DNA of 56,649 nucleotides from an uncultured Chryseobacterium sp. (GTDB lineage Bacteria; Bacteroidota; Bacteroidia; Flavobacteriales; Weeksellaceae), in contig CAJYLH010000019.1 of assembly GCA_913775525.1 (NCBI GenBank), forward strand, positions 1 to 56,649, in the 5' to 3' direction. The notes beneath the pieces were generated by a model, which ran no database searches, was not told where the DNA came from, and saw only the letters and a list, made by a program, of their open reading frames with translations. A program made the translations under genes and the position numbers. Positions 26,842 to 35,302 of this stretch are shown here, in pieces (the first letter of the stretch is position 1; every line of letters begins with the position of its first letter).

Positions 26842-26962
26842 AAATGGGCTTTAGCCCATTTGCACTACGACGCATAATGATCGGCTTTAGCCGAAACCTA
26901 CCTTAAATTTCGATTGAAGCCGGTCTAATGACAATCCTCTCATCCATCGGGCTAAAGCCCGA
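26842..26962. repeat. Cluster of three GGCTTTAGCC-core hairpins
   Basis: AATGGGCT-TT-AGCCCATT (26843-26860), TCGGCT-TT-AGCCGA (26881-26894) and TCGGGCT-AA-AGCCCGA (26947-26962) are three perfect small palindromes sharing a GGCTttAGCC core. They lie in the 730-base gap between the histidine kinase and the efflux operon. They look like a dispersed intergenic repeat. The remaining gap sequence (26963-27160) shows no gene. Confidence 0.7.
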
Positions 26963-27161
26963 CGCTATTGATAACCAAACAATAGCTTATAAACCATACA
27001 ATTAAATTCATCGATAAAAAGACGAGTGATCTCACCATAACCGCAAAAAACGTCCAACTTCCAGCACCCCTCTCCCAGCCTACCATACCTTCTAACCAAA
27101 CTCTAATCTTGGATTAACCGGATTTTAATGTTACTAAATATTCCCTCTAATCTGCCGGAAA

Positions 27162-27169
27162 TAACTTTG
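27162..27169 (+). promoter_or_regulatory. Putative -7 box of the efflux operon
   Basis: TAACTTTG fits TAnnTTTG and would start transcription near 27176, about 12 bases before the TTG start codon. No good -33 TTTG is visible at the right distance, which suits an activator-dependent promoter. Confidence 0.45.
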
Positions 27170-27187
27170 CAGCCTAAATAAAAGGCT

Positions 27188-28462
27188 TTGAAGAAAATTA
27201 TTTTTACGATACTCTGCATTCCGCTTTTTGCGTACGCTTCCGCACAGGTAAGCGATACGATTAAAATCAGCAGATCCGAGGCAGAGTCCGCATTCATTGA
27301 GAGAAACATAGACCTTATTGTCCAGAAGCTTGAAATTTCCCAGGCGGAAGCCCAGGTATTACAGGCTAAATACTGGCCGAATCCAACTTTAACCGTAGAT
27401 GAGGTAAACCTCTGGCGCACCTATGATATCGAAGCACAGCCTGCGCTCATCGGCAACTGGGGAAAAAGTTCGCAGATCTCGGTGCAGGTTGAGCAGGTGA
27501 TCAAAACCGCCGGTAAAAGAAGGAAAAATATCGAGCTCCAGAACATTGAAGTGGACGGCGAGAAATACGAATGGCAGGAAGTGATGAGGGAACTGAAAAA
27601 ACTGCTTCGCAACACCATGACGGAAATGGTTTATAACCAGGAACTGCAACGGTTGTACCGCAGCCAGATCTCATCCATCACAAAACTGACGGCTTCCTAT
27701 AAAAACCAGCTAACTTCCGGAAACATCAGCAAAGCTGAATACATCCGGCTGAAGGCACAGGAAGTGGAATTCCGGAAAAAACTCGTTTCCCTGCAACAGG
27801 AAGCGGAAGAATACCAAACGGAACTGAAAGCATTGCTGATGCTGCCAGCGGACCGGTATGTCTTCATCAACGATCCGCTGAAACAGCCTTCCGGAAATTT
27901 TTCCGAGCTTGATCTTAATCAGTGGATGGCCGAATCCGCCGAAAACAGGCCCGACATCCTGCTCTCCAAAAACCAGGAAAAGCATGCCCTGAAAAACCTT
28001 GAGATACAGCATGCCCTGAAAACCCCGGACCTGACCTTTTCGGTAGGCTACGACCGCGGCGGAAATATCATGAAGGATTTCATAGGCGTGGGCGTAGCAT
28101 TGGATCTGCCGGTTTTCGACCGGAATAAAGGCAATATTCAGGATGCAAGGATTGAAGTTGATAAATCAGGCTATGAAACGAGAAAAAATATCCTGAAGTC
28201 ACAGAATGAAATCAGTTCCGTATACCAGAATTACATCAGGACGAAAAAGATCTCCGCCGAGCTGGATGATGACTATGAAAGTACGCTGGATTCGCTGCTG
28301 GTCAGCCATGAGAAAAATTTCAGGCTGAGGAACATCAGCATGCTGGAGTACATGGATTTCCTGGAAACTTTCATCGACAATAAAATCATCATTCTCGATA
28401 CCAAGAAGGAACTGAACGAATATTTTGAAAACCTGCAATATGCAGTAGGAAAAGACCTTTAA
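27188..28462 (+). CDS. czcC: TolC-family outer-membrane factor of the CzcCBA-type efflux pump
   Basis: This 424-residue protein has a signal peptide (1-19, AYASA before Q). Two outer-membrane efflux repeats follow, rich in heptad-like coiled coil (SQAEAQVLQAKYWPNPTLTV, later KDFIGVGVALDLPVFDRNKG). The start is a TTG with AAAGG five bases upstream; this gives the only frame with the signal peptide. It is first in an operon, four bases before the membrane-fusion gene. The channel joins the RND pump and adaptor to export metal ions across the outer membrane. The gene symbol is by operon analogy; copper (cusC) is also possible. Confidence 0.85.
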   Translation: MKKIIFTILCIPLFAYASAQVSDTIKISRSEAESAFIERNIDLIVQKLEISQAEAQVLQAKYWPNPTLTVDEVNLWRTYDIEAQPALIGNWGKSSQISVQVEQVIKTAGKRRKNIELQNIEVDGEKYEWQEVMRELKKLLRNTMTEMVYNQELQRLYRSQISSITKLTASYKNQLTSGNISKAEYIRLKAQEVEFRKKLVSLQQEAEEYQTELKALLMLPADRYVFINDPLKQPSGNFSELDLNQWMAESAENRPDILLSKNQEKHALKNLEIQHALKTPDLTFSVGYDRGGNIMKDFIGVGVALDLPVFDRNKGNIQDARIEVDKSGYETRKNILKSQNEISSVYQNYIRTKKISAELDDDYESTLDSLLVSHEKNFRLRNISMLEYMDFLETFIDNKIIILDTKKELNEYFENLQYAVGKDL

Positions 28463-28466
28463 GAAA

Positions 28467-29579
28467 ATGAAAACAAAAAATTATATGGCCGCTTATGGCT
28501 TTCCCTTCCTGCTGGCGCTTTCGGGCTGCTCACAGAAAGATAACCCGGAAAAGAAAGAAACAGCAGTCTACTGCATCAGCCCCGAGCTTAAATCCAACCT
28601 AAAACTCGCTACCGTTGCCATGCAACCTATCGAAGAGAGCATCACGCTTACCGGTGAGGTGGAAAGCAATTCCGACCGTACCGTACCGTTTGTCAGCCTC
28701 GTAGACGGTGTGGTAACCCAGACGTTCTTCTCACTGGGCGACCATGTCTCCAAAGGCCAGGTGCTGGCCAGCGTGAAAAGTGTTTCCCTGAATGAAATGC
28801 AGGATGATACCCAGACCCTGGAAGCCCAGCTTGCCGTGGCGAAAAGAAAGCTGGCCTCGGTGGAAGCGATGTTCAAAGATGATATCGCATCCCGGAAAGA
28901 CCTGGAAGAAGCACGGTCTGAAGTGCAGATCCTGAGGTCCAACATTTCCAAAACCCAAAAGAACATGCAGCTGTATTCGGCCGGGAAAAGCGATTTCCTG
29001 ATCAAATCGCCCGCAGACGGATACGTCATCGAAAAAAACATTTCCAACGGAATGCCGGTTTCAGCGGGCGGCGACAAGCTTTTCACCATATCCAACCTGG
29101 ATAAGGTATGGGTGATGGCGAATGTGTATGCCACGAATATGCGCCATATTTACGTCAACCAGCCGGCAGTCATCAAAACACTGGCGTATCCTGACGAAAG
29201 CTTTACCGGGAAAATAGATGCAGTATCCCAGGTTTTTAATGAAAACGAAAGGGTGCTGAAAGCTAAAATCGTGATGGATAACAACAACATGAAACTCCGC
29301 CCGGGAATGTCCGCGGATATCGTGCTTCCGATCAATTCCCAGAATGTAAGTGCCCTTGCCGTCCCGACCAAGGCGCTGATCTTCGACAATAACCAAAGCT
29401 ATGTGCTCGTCTATAAACAGGACTGCGACCTGGAAGTGCGGCACGTTACCGAGATCGTTTCAAACAATACTGTCACGTATGTAGAAGGCTCATTGAAAGA
29501 GGGCGAGCGCGTCGTAGCGACCAACGGCCTCATCATCTATGAAAACCTGAAAAATAAAACCGTTAATCCTACCAAATAA
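28467..29579 (+). CDS. czcB: Membrane-fusion (periplasmic adaptor) lipoprotein of the efflux pump
   Basis: This 370-residue lipoprotein has a lipobox LSGC (18-21, lipidated C21). Its core has the adaptor pattern: barrel-sandwich half VDGVVTQTFFSLGDHVSKGQ, a coiled-coil hairpin (residues about 115-170) and the closing IKSPADGYVIEKNISNGMPV. A beta-barrel and membrane-proximal domain follow (FTGKIDAVSQVFNENERVLK). It lacks His-rich N-terminal metal-binding stretches seen in some CzcB proteins. Its stop overlaps the RND start by one base (TAATG). It links the inner-membrane pump to the TolC-like channel. Confidence 0.87.
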   Translation: MKTKNYMAAYGFPFLLALSGCSQKDNPEKKETAVYCISPELKSNLKLATVAMQPIEESITLTGEVESNSDRTVPFVSLVDGVVTQTFFSLGDHVSKGQVLASVKSVSLNEMQDDTQTLEAQLAVAKRKLASVEAMFKDDIASRKDLEEARSEVQILRSNISKTQKNMQLYSAGKSDFLIKSPADGYVIEKNISNGMPVSAGGDKLFTISNLDKVWVMANVYATNMRHIYVNQPAVIKTLAYPDESFTGKIDAVSQVFNENERVLKAKIVMDNNNMKLRPGMSADIVLPINSQNVSALAVPTKALIFDNNQSYVLVYKQDCDLEVRHVTEIVSNNTVTYVEGSLKEGERVVATNGLIIYENLKNKTVNPTK

Positions 29580-32500
29580 TGCGAAAATTCGTTCAGAATA
29601 TGGTCTCCTTCTCCCTTAAAAATTCCCTGATTGTCCTTCTGGGAACTTTTCTGCTGCTGGCCGGAGGCATCTATTCTTACATCCATACACCCATCGAGGC
29701 CTTTCCGGATGTTACCAATACCCGGGTCCGGGTGATTACCCAGTGGCCGGGAAGAAGTGCCGAGGAAATCGAAAAATTTGTCACCCTGCCCATCTCCAAA
29801 GAGATGAACACAATCCCGAGCAAAGCTTCGGTGCGTTCCATTTCGTTATTCGGGCTGTCTGTGGTTACAGTGACGTTTGATGACCATGTCGATGATTTTT
29901 ATGCTCAGCAATACGCCTCCAACCGGCTTGGCAATGTAGACCTGCCCAACGGTGCCGATTTCAGCATCGAGCCGCCGTCCGGGGCCACCGGGGAAATCTA
30001 TCGGTACATCATTAAAAGCAAGCTGCCGATCAAGGAAGTGACTTCCATCCAGGACTGGGTGATTGAAAGGGAGCTGCTGGCAGTTCCCGGCGTGGCGGAT
30101 ATCGTCAGCTTTGGTGGGGAGGAAAAAATTTATGAAATCAGGATCAATCCCACAGAGCTCCAGAATTATGATCTCTCTCCTCTTGATGTGTACGAAGCCG
30201 TATCCAGAAGTAATGTCAATGTCGGTGGTGATGTGGTCTCCAAAGGCGACCAGGCATATGTAGTGCGTGGGATCGGGCTTCTGGAAAGCAAAGCAGACAT
30301 TGAAAATATACAGATTGAAGTCAAAGGTTCCACGCCGATCCTGGTGAAGCATATTGCGGAAGTGAAAGTTTCGGCCAAGCCGAGACTGGGCCAGGTGGGC
30401 TATAACAAAGAGGATGATGTGGTGGAAGGCATCGTGATCATGCTCCGGGGGGAAAACCCAAGTGACGTGATCTCCAGGTTGAAAGACCGGATTGCCGAAC
30501 TTAATGGCGGCGAGCTTCCCGGCGATGTACAAATTGTTCCGATCATCGATCGTACAGAACTGGTGAACACTACTGTGCATACCGTAACCAAAAACCTGAT
30601 TGAGGGAATTATCCTGGTATCCATCATCGTTTTCATCTTCCTGTACAACTGGAGGACGACGTTTATTGTAGCGTCGGTGATTCCGCTGGCTTTCCTCTTC
30701 GCCATCATCATGCTGAAAATACAGGGATTACCGGCTAACCTCATCTCCATGGGCGCGCTGGATTTCGGGCTTCTGCTGGAAGGAACATTAGTCATCGTAG
30801 AGCATGTCTTCGTCGCGCTGGAACATAAAGCCAAGAAGATCGGCCTCGAACGGTTCAACAGGATGTCAAAGCTCGGGATCATCAAGAAAAGCGCAGGAAG
30901 CGTGGCCAGCTACATCTTCTTTGCCCTGCTGATCCTTATTGTTGCGCTGATGCCTATTTTCTCTTTCCAGAAAGTGGAAGGGAAAATGTTTTCGCCGCTC
31001 GCATTTACATTAGGATATGCCCTGCTGGGCTCACTGATCCTGAGCCTGACGTATGTTCCGGCGATGTGTAAACTGTTGCTGACCAAAAATATCGAAGAAA
31101 AAGAAAATGTGATTTCCCGGTTTTTCAGGGTGAATGTGTACCGGTTGTATACCTTTGCAGACCGTCACAAAAAAGCGTTCATGATTGGTTTCGGAGCTTT
31201 ACTGGTGATCTGCGGCCTTAAGTTTTCCAACTACGGTTCGGAATTCCTGCCAAAGCTGAACGAAGGCGCGATCTATGTGCGCGCTACCCTTCCGAACAGC
31301 GTCAACCTTGATGAATCCGTAAGACTGACCAAGGAAATGAAAAAGACCCTGGAAAATTATGATGAGGTAAAATTCGTCATGACCCAGACCGGCCGGCCTA
31401 ATGACGGAACCGACCCTACCGGATTTTTCAATATCGAATTCAACATCCAGCTCAAACCGGAAGGTGACTGGAAAAACAAAGGTTCCAAAGAAGACCTGCT
31501 GGAAAAAATGCGGGTCTCGCTGGAGAAATATCCAGGGATCAATTTCGGTTTCAGCCAGCCCATCCAGGATAATGTGGAGGAATATGTTGCCGGTGTCAAA
31601 GCGCCTCTGGTGATCAAAATTTTCGGGAACGACCTTTTCGAGCTGGAAGATTATGCCAATCAGGTGGCCAATTCCATTAAAACGGTACCGGGAATTTCGG
31701 ATGTGAATGTTTTCAAAAACATCGGGCTGCCGGAACTGAGGATCCAATTGCATGACTCCAAGATGGCCAAATACGGGATTTCCACCGCCGACGCTCAGGC
31801 GGTCATTGAAATGACTATCGGAGGCCAGGCAGCGACGAAGTTTTATGAGGAAGAACGAATGTTTGATGTTACGCTCCGTTTCGAGAAACAGTACCGGGAC
31901 AATCCGGAGAAAATAGGCAACATCCTGATTCCGACCAAAGACAGTAAAAAAGTCCCGCTGAAGGAAATCGCCACCATCGATTACCATACAGGCCCGTCGT
32001 TCATCTACCGTGAAGGCAGCAGCCGGTATATCGGTGTCGGATTTAATATCGAAGGCCGTGACCTGGGAAGTACGATTGAAGATACCAAAGCGAAAGTGGC
32101 CAAAGACGTCCACATTCCCAAAAAGCATAAGATGACCTGGGCCGGTGAATTCGAGAGTAAGGAAAGAGCTGCGAAACAGCTGATGATGGTGGTACCCGTA
32201 TCGCTGATCCTGATCCTGATGCTGCTTTATTTCAACTTCGGGAATATGAAAGACACGCTGATCTCGTCAGTTACCCTCGCGTTTGCGTTCATCGGCGGAT
32301 TTTTGTCCCTTTGGTTTACCGGGACTATTTTCGGGATCTCTGCCGGTATCGGCTTTATCATCCTCTTCGGCGTGGCTACTATCGACGGTATCGTGCTGAT
32401 CGGCGTCATGAAAGAAAACCTGCAGAACAAAATGACTCTGAAAAAAGCGATTTCGGAAGGTGTTAAAAGCAGGATCCGCCCGGTGGTGATGATCGCACTG

Positions 32501-32671
32501 ATGGGTTCTATGGGACTTTTTCCGGCAGCGATCTCCAACGGAATGGGATCTGAAATCCAGAAACCCTTAGCCATTATGATTGTTGGCGGACTCATCATCT
32601 GTATGGTCCTTTCCTTTACAATACTGCCGCTGGTGTTTTATTTTGCCTACAGGAAGAAGTACGCCAGCTGA
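29579..32671 (+). CDS. czcA: Heavy-metal efflux RND transporter, CzcA/CusA family
   Basis: This 1030-residue proton-driven pump has 12 membrane segments in two halves and two large periplasmic domains. It has the HME-RND features EAFPDVTNTRVRVITQWPG at the first porter loop and DFGLLLEGTLVIVE in TM4 (D395, E401, E408). In CzcA the matching residues are D402, D408 and E415, required for transport. Here the middle Asp is Glu, a conservative but unusual change. No CusA-type Met triad was located. It is the last gene of the efflux operon, followed by a terminator. Zn/Co/Cd or another divalent ion is likelier than copper, but the metal is not proven. Confidence 0.88.
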   Translation: MRKFVQNMVSFSLKNSLIVLLGTFLLLAGGIYSYIHTPIEAFPDVTNTRVRVITQWPGRSAEEIEKFVTLPISKEMNTIPSKASVRSISLFGLSVVTVTFDDHVDDFYAQQYASNRLGNVDLPNGADFSIEPPSGATGEIYRYIIKSKLPIKEVTSIQDWVIERELLAVPGVADIVSFGGEEKIYEIRINPTELQNYDLSPLDVYEAVSRSNVNVGGDVVSKGDQAYVVRGIGLLESKADIENIQIEVKGSTPILVKHIAEVKVSAKPRLGQVGYNKEDDVVEGIVIMLRGENPSDVISRLKDRIAELNGGELPGDVQIVPIIDRTELVNTTVHTVTKNLIEGIILVSIIVFIFLYNWRTTFIVASVIPLAFLFAIIMLKIQGLPANLISMGALDFGLLLEGTLVIVEHVFVALEHKAKKIGLERFNRMSKLGIIKKSAGSVASYIFFALLILIVALMPIFSFQKVEGKMFSPLAFTLGYALLGSLILSLTYVPAMCKLLLTKNIEEKENVISRFFRVNVYRLYTFADRHKKAFMIGFGALLVICGLKFSNYGSEFLPKLNEGAIYVRATLPNSVNLDESVRLTKEMKKTLENYDEVKFVMTQTGRPNDGTDPTGFFNIEFNIQLKPEGDWKNKGSKEDLLEKMRVSLEKYPGINFGFSQPIQDNVEEYVAGVKAPLVIKIFGNDLFELEDYANQVANSIKTVPGISDVNVFKNIGLPELRIQLHDSKMAKYGISTADAQAVIEMTIGGQAATKFYEEERMFDVTLRFEKQYRDNPEKIGNILIPTKDSKKVPLKEIATIDYHTGPSFIYREGSSRYIGVGFNIEGRDLGSTIEDTKAKVAKDVHIPKKHKMTWAGEFESKERAAKQLMMVVPVSLILILMLLYFNFGNMKDTLISSVTLAFAFIGGFLSLWFTGTIFGISAGIGFIILFGVATIDGIVLIGVMKENLQNKMTLKKAISEGVKSRIRPVVMIALMGSMGLFPAAISNGMGSEIQKPLAIMIVGGLIICMVLSFTILPLVFYFAYRKKYAS

Positions 32672-32701
32672 CCGACTTGCTTTTTCTTTATTTTTTCTAT
32701 G

Positions 32702-32722
32702 CCGGATGCATTATGTATCCGG
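32702..32722 (+). terminator. Terminator of the efflux operon
   Basis: CCGGAT-9 nt-ATCCGG hairpin, extendable inward by further pairs, followed by TTTTGTTT. It lies 30 bases past the czcA stop. Confidence 0.75.
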
Positions 32723-32856
32723 TTTTGTTTGTGAGGTAAAAAGATTTTAAATTCATTAAAATTAAACAATAAGTTTAATTAAATATTTTTGTTTGCTGAA
32801 ACCAGTATATCAGAAAACAGACCTATGGATTGAATCAGGGTTTATTATAATTATTA

Positions 32857-33066
32857 ATGTTCGAAATCTTAATACAACATATTCAGCAGAAGGTTGACCT
32901 CAGCCGGAAAGATATTGCATTGCTGAAAACCTTTTTCATTCCGAAAAAGCTGAGCAGGAAAGAGTTTTTATTGCGGGAAGGTGAAATCTGCAATCATCTG
33001 GCATTTGTAAGCAGCGGAATCCTTAAGTCATTTACAAGCGATGAAAAGGGCCGGGACAGGATCTAG
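32857..33066 (+). pseudogene. Crp/Fnr-type regulator, N-terminal fragment
   Basis: Sixty-nine residues match the start of a cyclic-nucleotide-binding Crp/Fnr protein: LSRKDIALLKTFFIPKKLSR, EFLLREGEICNHLAFVSSGI and LKSFTSDEKGRDRI. The family is usually about 190 residues, with the rest of the cupin and an HTH. The frame stops at a TAG that lies inside a 40-nt palindrome beginning at 33061. No continuation of the cNMP domain or HTH is found downstream, so the gene is cut off here. No function is expected. Confidence 0.8.
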
Positions 33067-33100
33067 TCATGGTCGGAATTTCTTCCGACCATGACTAGAT
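33061..33100. repeat. 40-nt perfect inverted repeat at a gene-fragment junction
   Basis: Arms of 18 bp (ATCTAGTCATGGTCGGAA at 33061-33078 and its exact complement at 33083-33100) flank a TTTC loop. It separates the truncated Crp/Fnr frame from an unrelated coding frame that begins at once after the right arm. No T-run follows, so it is not a normal terminator. Confidence 0.8.
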
Positions 33101-33127
33101 GCCTATGCAATCCTCTCATTCAACCTG

Positions 33128-33541
33128 TTGGGCATGCAGAGTCAGCTCATGAAAATCAACAACACTCTTGTTGATTACGCCATGGAACAGCTTGGAAATG
33201 ACCAATCGACTGAACTGGAATTTTTCAGGATCAGAAAATCCGTTATATCGGGAAAGATATCGCCGAAGCAGGCACAGGCAATGTACCGGTCGCTGCTCAA
33301 TAAGGCAGGTAATAAAAACTGGACCTGGACCGGCGTAAAGGATCACAGCCGTATTGATTCTTACTTCGATCCGTTCGGGAACCTCTCACTGAAAGACAGG
33401 ATAAGGTTTGAAACAGCACGGGAATCTATGAAACTTTCGCATCAGAAAGAGTTTCAAAATCAGATCGATCTGATTGATCAGGGACTGACCTTTTACAAAA
33501 AGTCAATGCTTCATTTCTACATTGAAAAATATTTAAAGTAA
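33128..33541 (+). CDS. Hypothetical protein, probable N-terminally truncated fragment
   Basis: The frame is open from just after the palindrome (33095) and reads AYAILSFNLLGMQSQ into a helical, charged protein of about 137 residues ending YKKSMLHFYIEKYLK. Possible starts are TTG 33128, ATG 33134 or ATG 33149, none with a clear ribosome site. The family is not recognised. Because coding-like sequence begins directly at the palindrome without a start codon, this is probably the C-terminal part of a larger gene that lost its 5' end in the same event that cut the Crp/Fnr gene. Confidence 0.5.
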   Translation: MGMQSQLMKINNTLVDYAMEQLGNDQSTELEFFRIRKSVISGKISPKQAQAMYRSLLNKAGNKNWTWTGVKDHSRIDSYFDPFGNLSLKDRIRFETARESMKLSHQKEFQNQIDLIDQGLTFYKKSMLHFYIEKYLK

Positions 33542-33700
33542 TTCAAGGTTTAAAATGATATTCAATGATTAGCTCTAAAAGTGAAATTAATGACTTATCG
33601 GATAAGCACAAAAAATAGGTATATCGCTACAGAAATAAATTTCACAGCTCTATACCCAAATTAAATCTTTAAAATGATATTGGATTACAATTTATTTCGA

Positions 33701-34117
33701 TCAGGCAACATACTCCCCTTCCTCATCTTTATGCCAGAAGGTAACCCGCTTCGCACTGACTTTTAATAAGCATATCCCCGGTGTGTCAATACCTTCCGGA
33801 AACCACTGCTCGAGGCCGTCTACCCATTTTTCCTGTAAAGTTTCTTTATCTTTAACAACTGTTGCGGTACCGTAGCATTCTATGAACAGCATATCGTCAG
33901 TCTGATACACGAGGCTTACTTTATTATCCTTCTTAATCTGGTCAACTTTGTTACTGTCTTCGAACGTAAAGAACCAGGAATCCCCGTCGTATTCCACTTT
34001 GCCGTTATTGCTCATCGGCCTGGAATGAGGAACCTGCCTGCCGTCCTGGGTTACCATCATGCAGAAGTCCAGGTCTTTCATTTTTCCTGCAATGGTTTTT
34101 AATGATGCTTTTTTCAT
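33701..34117 (-). CDS. Pyridoxamine 5'-phosphate oxidase-like protein (general stress protein 26 type)
   Basis: This 138-residue protein has the split-barrel flavin-binding fold: DFCMMVTQDGRQVPHSRPMS near the start, then the strand SWFFTFEDSNKVDQIKKDNK and VSLVYQTDDMLFIECYGTATVVKDK. This matches general stress protein 26 and related FMN-binding PNPOx-like proteins of Bacteroidetes. It probably binds FMN or F420-like cofactors; a substrate is not known. It stands alone. The start at MKKASLKTIAGKM gives family-typical length. Confidence 0.8.
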   Translation of the reverse strand: MKKASLKTIAGKMKDLDFCMMVTQDGRQVPHSRPMSNNGKVEYDGDSWFFTFEDSNKVDQIKKDNKVSLVYQTDDMLFIECYGTATVVKDKETLQEKWVDGLEQWFPEGIDTPGICLLKVSAKRVTFWHKDEEGEYVA

Positions 34118-34559
34118 GTCAATTTTTGTTTGTATTGTTTTAGTGACTATCTATTAAGAAAGATTTGGTGCTATCTTCTGTCAGTTTTCAGTACCGGGTT
34201 CCTGCCATTTTAAGGGTATAAGAATACGGTATTGTCATACGTAACCAAAAGGTGTACCGATATATGAATAATGTAAAATGCAGAATCAATACAATTAATG
34301 CCGAGTCATTTCTCTTCCTGGAAAACCGTTCTGTACTGGAAAAAGAATACAAGATTAACAATCACGTTCTGATCACCAGGAATTTCCGTACCCTTCCTTC
34401 AATTATATTTTATCTCGAATTTGTAAAAGATATCAGCAAATACTAGGATATCTTTTCCAGCATGCAACTCTAACAGGTACTCATAAGATCACGCCAACAA
34501 TGATTTCAAGTTTAATCTATAACTGGAAAAATGATCATTCTGAATATAATGGCTAAGCA
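34118..34559. other. Intergenic region with a doubtful 64-codon frame
   Basis: The frame at 34252-34446 starts with TTG and encodes a short polypeptide (INAESFLFLENRSVLEKEY ...) without recognised motifs. It could be a relic or chance. No promoter, hairpin or repeat stands out otherwise. Confidence 0.35.
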
Positions 34560-35189
34560 TTACAGCTGTTTAAGCACGATATTCTCTAATCTTTCCAGTC
34601 TGGCAAGAATATCTGTCAACGTACTGTTTTTACTTGCAGAAATGTGGCCTACTATGCTGTACAGCAGCTGATGGCTGCCACTTTTTCCTGACTGTTCATC
34701 AACAAAATGAAGGTATCCGTTACCATCAATCCATACGCTTTGTGACGCGTGACCGGCTTTTTCCAGACTTAAAAATAATAAGTCTCCATCGGTATAATGG
34801 GATTCCTGGTTAGGGTATTTTTTAAACTCATGAATCAGATCAATATTTGCTAATATTTTTTGCAAAATATTTTTCTGTACGGGACTGCCGTCTTTATAAT
34901 ACAGGACTTCTTCCTGCCTGTCGGTCTTTTTATCAGACTCAAACATTAAACGGTCTATATCGGAAACACTTGCCAACTGATTGACCTGTAATATTTCAGT
35001 CAGCAACTTATCCAGATCAAGGTTAAAGTGATTGGCTACTTTAAGGATGGTTTCTATTTTAGGCTCTGCCCTGCCTTCTTCATAAGAGCTGATCACCCCC
35101 CTGTTCAGATCAAACAAATCGGCAAATGCTTTCTGGCTCAAGCCTTTTACCTGTCTTATTTTCTTAATATTGGTTCCGAAAAAACTCAT
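34560..35189 (-). CDS. XRE family regulator divergent from the PspA-type cluster
   Basis: This 209-residue protein starts with an XRE helix-turn-helix (6-60: IKKIRQVKGLSQKAFADLFD, NRGVISSYEEGRAEPKIETI). A longer C-terminal region follows, with a linker (about 75-110) and a probable effector or oligomerisation part ending in a leucine-rich helix (LTDILARLERLENIVLKQL). It is divergent from the YbjN-PspA-YqiJ-YqiK cluster. An ATCAAA-T-TTTGAT dyad within that cluster's promoter is a likely target. A TATATTTG -7 box for its own gene lies at 35206-35213 on the minus strand. Confidence 0.88.
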   Translation of the reverse strand: MSFFGTNIKKIRQVKGLSQKAFADLFDLNRGVISSYEEGRAEPKIETILKVANHFNLDLDKLLTEILQVNQLASVSDIDRLMFESDKKTDRQEEVLYYKDGSPVQKNILQKILANIDLIHEFKKYPNQESHYTDGDLLFLSLEKAGHASQSVWIDGNGYLHFVDEQSGKSGSHQLLYSIVGHISASKNSTLTDILARLERLENIVLKQL

Positions 35190-35205
35190 AAGCCTATTTT
35201 TTTAG

Positions 35206-35213
35206 CAAATATA
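35206..35213 (-). promoter_or_regulatory. -7 box of the XRE regulator gene
   Basis: On the minus strand TATATTTG matches TAnnTTTG, 17 bases before the XRE start. The -33 element is weak (TTTAGC near 35233-35238). Confidence 0.5.
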
Positions 35214-35242
35214 AACATTAAAATAAAATTATGCTAAAAATA

Positions 35243-35273
35243 TTTGCAATTATCAAATTTTGATTTATATTTG
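35243..35273 (+). promoter_or_regulatory. Promoter of the YbjN-PspA-YqiJK cluster
   Basis: TTTG (35243-35246), 19-nt spacer, TATATTTG (35266-35273). This is a full match to the Bacteroidetes housekeeping promoter, with transcription expected near 35280 and the first ATG at 35303. Confidence 0.75.
35252..35264. promoter_or_regulatory. Probable operator inside the cluster promoter
   Basis: A perfect 13-bp dyad ATCAAA-T-TTTGAT lies between the -33 and -7 boxes. A protein bound here would block RNA polymerase. The divergent XRE regulator is the obvious candidate. Confidence 0.55.
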
Positions 35274-35302
35274 TCTTATACAATTTGAATAAAAATACGA
35301 TC

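Noticed and set aside
26842-26962. CRISPR array
   Set aside because: The three palindromes have unequal flanks and irregular spacing (about 38 and 66 bases), and no cas gene is near.
34252-34446. 64-codon plus-strand frame
   Set aside because: TTG start, no motif, no operon context. A relic cannot be excluded, but support is too weak for a gene call.
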